Below are positions 12,476 to 14,450 of a DNA stretch of 14,450 bases, in pieces (position 1 is the stretch's first letter; each line of letters opens with the position of its first letter). Source of the stretch: JAGWRA01 sp035534615. GTDB taxonomy: Bacteria; Acidobacteriota; Vicinamibacteria; Vicinamibacterales; CAVVIG01. The stretch lies in contig DATLRO010000041.1 in the NCBI GenBank assembly GCA_035534615.1, forward strand, positions 1-14,450, read 5' to 3'. The notes under the pieces were generated by a model. It did not search any database, had not been told where the DNA came from, and saw only the letters and a program-made list of their open reading frames with translations. The translations under genes and the position numbers were made by a program.

Positions 12476-14450
12476 GCCTGTGGTCGCGATGGCGCCGGCG
12501 ACACCCGGCCGGCGCGCTGGAAGAGGCGCCGGCCTCGCTGGCCGACATGCTCGAGCTCGAGCACGCGCACCTGCGCGGGAGCCCGGCGGCGGCGGTCGAC
12601 GTGGCGGCCGACGCCGCCACGATGCCGCGGCCGCCTTCCGCGAAACGGGCGGACGCCGGCGCAAAAGACGATGAGGGCGCCCGGCTGCGGGTCGACGGCG
12701 CCGCCCGGCTCCGCGACGGCTACTCGGCGCTCTGCCTGTCGGGCGGCGGGATCCGCAGCGCGAGCTTCGCGCTCGGCATCATTCAGGGGCTCGCGTACCA
12801 CAACCTGCTCCGCGGCTTCGATTACCTCTCCACCGTCTCGGGCGGCGGCTACATCGGCGGCTGGCTCGCCGGATGGCTGCACCATGCGGCCCCCGAGCCG
12901 GGCGCCCCCTCCGTGTTCGACGAACTCGGCGGGCGGCGATCGACCGAAACGTCCGTCGAGCCGGAGCCGGTCGCCCACGTGCGCGCCAACAGCCGGTTCA
13001 TGAGTCCGGCCACGGGGTTCTTCTCGGCCGATGCGTGGACGCTCATCGCCATCGTCGCGCGCAACCTGTTCCTGAACTGGCTCGTCCTGCTGCCGCTCGT
13101 GGCGGCGGCGCTGCTGCTGCCGGTCGTCTATCTCGGCCTGCTCCAGCGGGTCTATCACGCGGCCGTCAGCGGGGCGACCGACGCCCTGACCGGTCCCGCC
13201 TCCCTGCTCTTCCTCGCCAGCTCGGTGCTCATCATCGCCGGCAATGTCTTTGCGGTCCTGAACCTGCCGAGTTACGGCAACCGCCGGAGCAACCAGAACG
13301 GATTCCTCCTGTTCGGCCTCCTGCCGCTGTCGCTCGGCCTGGTGGGGCTCACGCTGATGGTGGCCGCGAGCCGGCGGGACGATCTCAGCGTCACCACCTT
13401 CGCGCTGGCCGGCGCCGTGGTGTACGGCGCCACGTGGACGGCGATCGGTCCGCTGTCCAGCACGCGGCGCTGGCGCCCGCAGACGACGCTGGCCGGCGTC
13501 GTCGCCGGAGCCGTCGGCGCCGGCGGCATGGCCTGGCTGGCGGGAATGCTCAAGGCGGTGGCGGATCGGCCGCTGTACGCGGTGACGGAGTTTCCCCTGC
13601 TGGTCGGGATCGTGCTGGTGTCGGCCTTCGTGTTCATGGGCGTGGCCGGCTCGGACATCGGCGACGACGACCTGGAATGGTGGAGCCGTGCCATCGCCTG
13701 GTTCCTGATCGTCGCCGCCGGCTGGCTGCTCATCGGCCTCCTCGTCTTCGAGGGGCCGAGAGCGCTGCGGGCGCTGAGCGCCGCGATCCAGGGGGCGTTC
13801 GGGTTGTCGCAGGCACACGCGACCGGCGTGATCGGCGTCGGCACGTCCGGCCTCGGTGCACTGGCCGCCTTCCTCGGGCGCTCGTGGGGCACCGACAAGC
13901 CGGGAACCACGACGATCGTCAAGCGGATCGCCTTCGTGCTCGCCGCCCCGGCGTTTGCCGTGCTGCTGCTCGCCTCGTTCGCCTGGCTGAACGAGGTGGT
14001 GATCAGCGTGCTGCGTGGCGGCCATGCCCTGCACCACGTCCTGCGCGAAGCCGGACTGCTCGCCGCGATCTACCTCGGCGTCGGGCTGCTGATGGGGAGC
14101 GTCGTGCCGGTCAACAAGTTCTCGCTCCACGGCATGTATCGCAACCGCCTCATCCGGACGTTCCTCGGCGCCTCGCGCCGCGATCGCGACCGCTCACCGA
14201 ATCCGTTCACCGGCTTCGATCCGGCCGACGATATGAGCATGGCGGCGCTGGCGACGATCGGCCGCCCCTTCCTCGTCGTCAACATGACGCTGAACCGGGT
14301 GGCCGAGGCGAGTCGCGGATGGCTGCACCGGAAGGCCGAATCGTTCACCGCGAGCCCGCTGCACACCGGCTCGCCGTCGCTCGGCTACCGGCCGTCGGCC
14401 TGCTACGGCGGCAATCCCCACCTCGGCAAGCCGGGCCTGTCGCTCGGCAC
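12472..14450 (+). CDS. Patatin-like phospholipase with about ten TM helices (partial, 3' end missing)
   Basis: At least 659 codons, still open at the window end. After a 80-residue hydrophilic leader, the patatin oxyanion loop is SGGGIR (90-95) and the nucleophile elbow is STVSGGGYIGG (120-130) with Ser123. The usual GxSxG reads TVSGG, lacking the first Gly. About ten hydrophobic helices follow between residues 190 and 550, dividing the lipase fold. Then come HGMYRNRLIRTFLG and FTASPLHTGSPSLGYRPS, typical of the C-terminal catalytic half in membrane patatins as I recall them. The catalytic Asp (DG motif) should lie beyond the window. Expected role: lipid acyl hydrolase at the inner membrane, releasing fatty acids. 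It begins inside the stop codon of the haemoprotein gene (ATGA), hence translationally coupled. Membrane patatins of this form are known in bacteria but poorly studied. Confidence 0.87.
   Translation, partial: MSLWSRWRRRHPAGALEEAPASLADMLELEHAHLRGSPAAAVDVAADAATMPRPPSAKRADAGAKDDEGARLRVDGAARLRDGYSALCLSGGGIRSASFALGIIQGLAYHNLLRGFDYLSTVSGGGYIGGWLAGWLHHAAPEPGAPSVFDELGGRRSTETSVEPEPVAHVRANSRFMSPATGFFSADAWTLIAIVARNLFLNWLVLLPLVAAALLLPVVYLGLLQRVYHAAVSGATDALTGPASLLFLASSVLIIAGNVFAVLNLPSYGNRRSNQNGFLLFGLLPLSLGLVGLTLMVAASRRDDLSVTTFALAGAVVYGATWTAIGPLSSTRRWRPQTTLAGVVAGAVGAGGMAWLAGMLKAVADRPLYAVTEFPLLVGIVLVSAFVFMGVAGSDIGDDDLEWWSRAIAWFLIVAAGWLLIGLLVFEGPRALRALSAAIQGAFGLSQAHATGVIGVGTSGLGALAAFLGRSWGTDKPGTTTIVKRIAFVLAAPAFAVLLLASFAWLNEVVISVLRGGHALHHVLREAGLLAAIYLGVGLLMGSVVPVNKFSLHGMYRNRLIRTFLGASRRDRDRSPNPFTGFDPADDMSMAALATIGRPFLVVNMTLNRVAEASRGWLHRKAESFTASPLHTGSPSLGYRPSACYGGNPHLGKPGLSLG

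Noticed and set aside
9182..12664. A 1160-residue open frame on the minus strand opposite the haemoprotein gene
   Set aside because: It is a frame shadow: extreme Arg/Gly/Pro/Val composition with no domain, while the plus strand has clear haem motifs across the same bases.
12349..14130. A 593-residue minus-strand frame opposite the patatin gene
   Set aside because: Low-complexity Gly/Arg/Glu/Gln-rich shadow; the plus strand encodes patatin motifs and clean TM helices.

Overview
This is a GC-rich chromosomal window, probably from an uncultured or soil Acidobacteriota (Vicinamibacteria-like). The taxonomic call is inference. It rests on GC-rich third codon positions, a Ser/Thr kinase with a STAND-type ATPase and repeat tail, a remnant resembling the FtsX/MacB-type permeases that are very numerous in that phylum, and small hypothetical proteins of a type I associate with it. 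No RNA genes, CRISPR arrays, transposases or complete insertion sequences are visible.

Left part (1-5120), ordinary accessory content. Two plus-strand genes come first: a short coiled-coil protein with LATK repeats and a secreted cupin. A convergent gap (888-1258) follows. It holds a decayed, internally deleted permease remnant, a tandem 20-bp repeat and a REP-like hairpin. Next is a minus-strand trio: a 73-residue protein, a nucleotidyltransferase-fold protein starting inside its stop codon (toxin-antitoxin-like layout), and a small membrane protein. Further on, also on the minus strand, lie a two-TM protein, an ABC-2 exporter ATPase and its permease, the last two overlapping by 4 bases. A zinc-ribbon/TM microprotein diverges from this group.

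Middle (4728-5814). A gene-free stretch carries a long inverted repeat and a strong intrinsic terminator just before an XRE-type HTH regulator gene. Between the regulator and the next operon is a perfect TGTCA-N4-TGACA palindrome, a plausible operator.

Right part (5815-14450) is the most interesting. Three genes are packed head to tail: (1) a soluble Ser/Thr kinase fused to a STAND ATPase and a long helical/TPR-like tail; (2) a 1073-residue fusion of a catalase-like domain, one TM helix and a RoxA-like di-heme cytochrome c; (3) a patatin-like lipase with about ten TM helices, cut by the window end. Gaps are 7 bases and then a 4-base overlap, so they are probably co-expressed. My working hypothesis is a signal-responsive lipid-oxidation system. 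The kinase/STAND protein would sense, the patatin would release acyl chains, and the catalase/di-heme protein would oxidise or process them (oxylipin-like chemistry) across the inner membrane. The domain calls are well supported by motifs; the pathway is inference.
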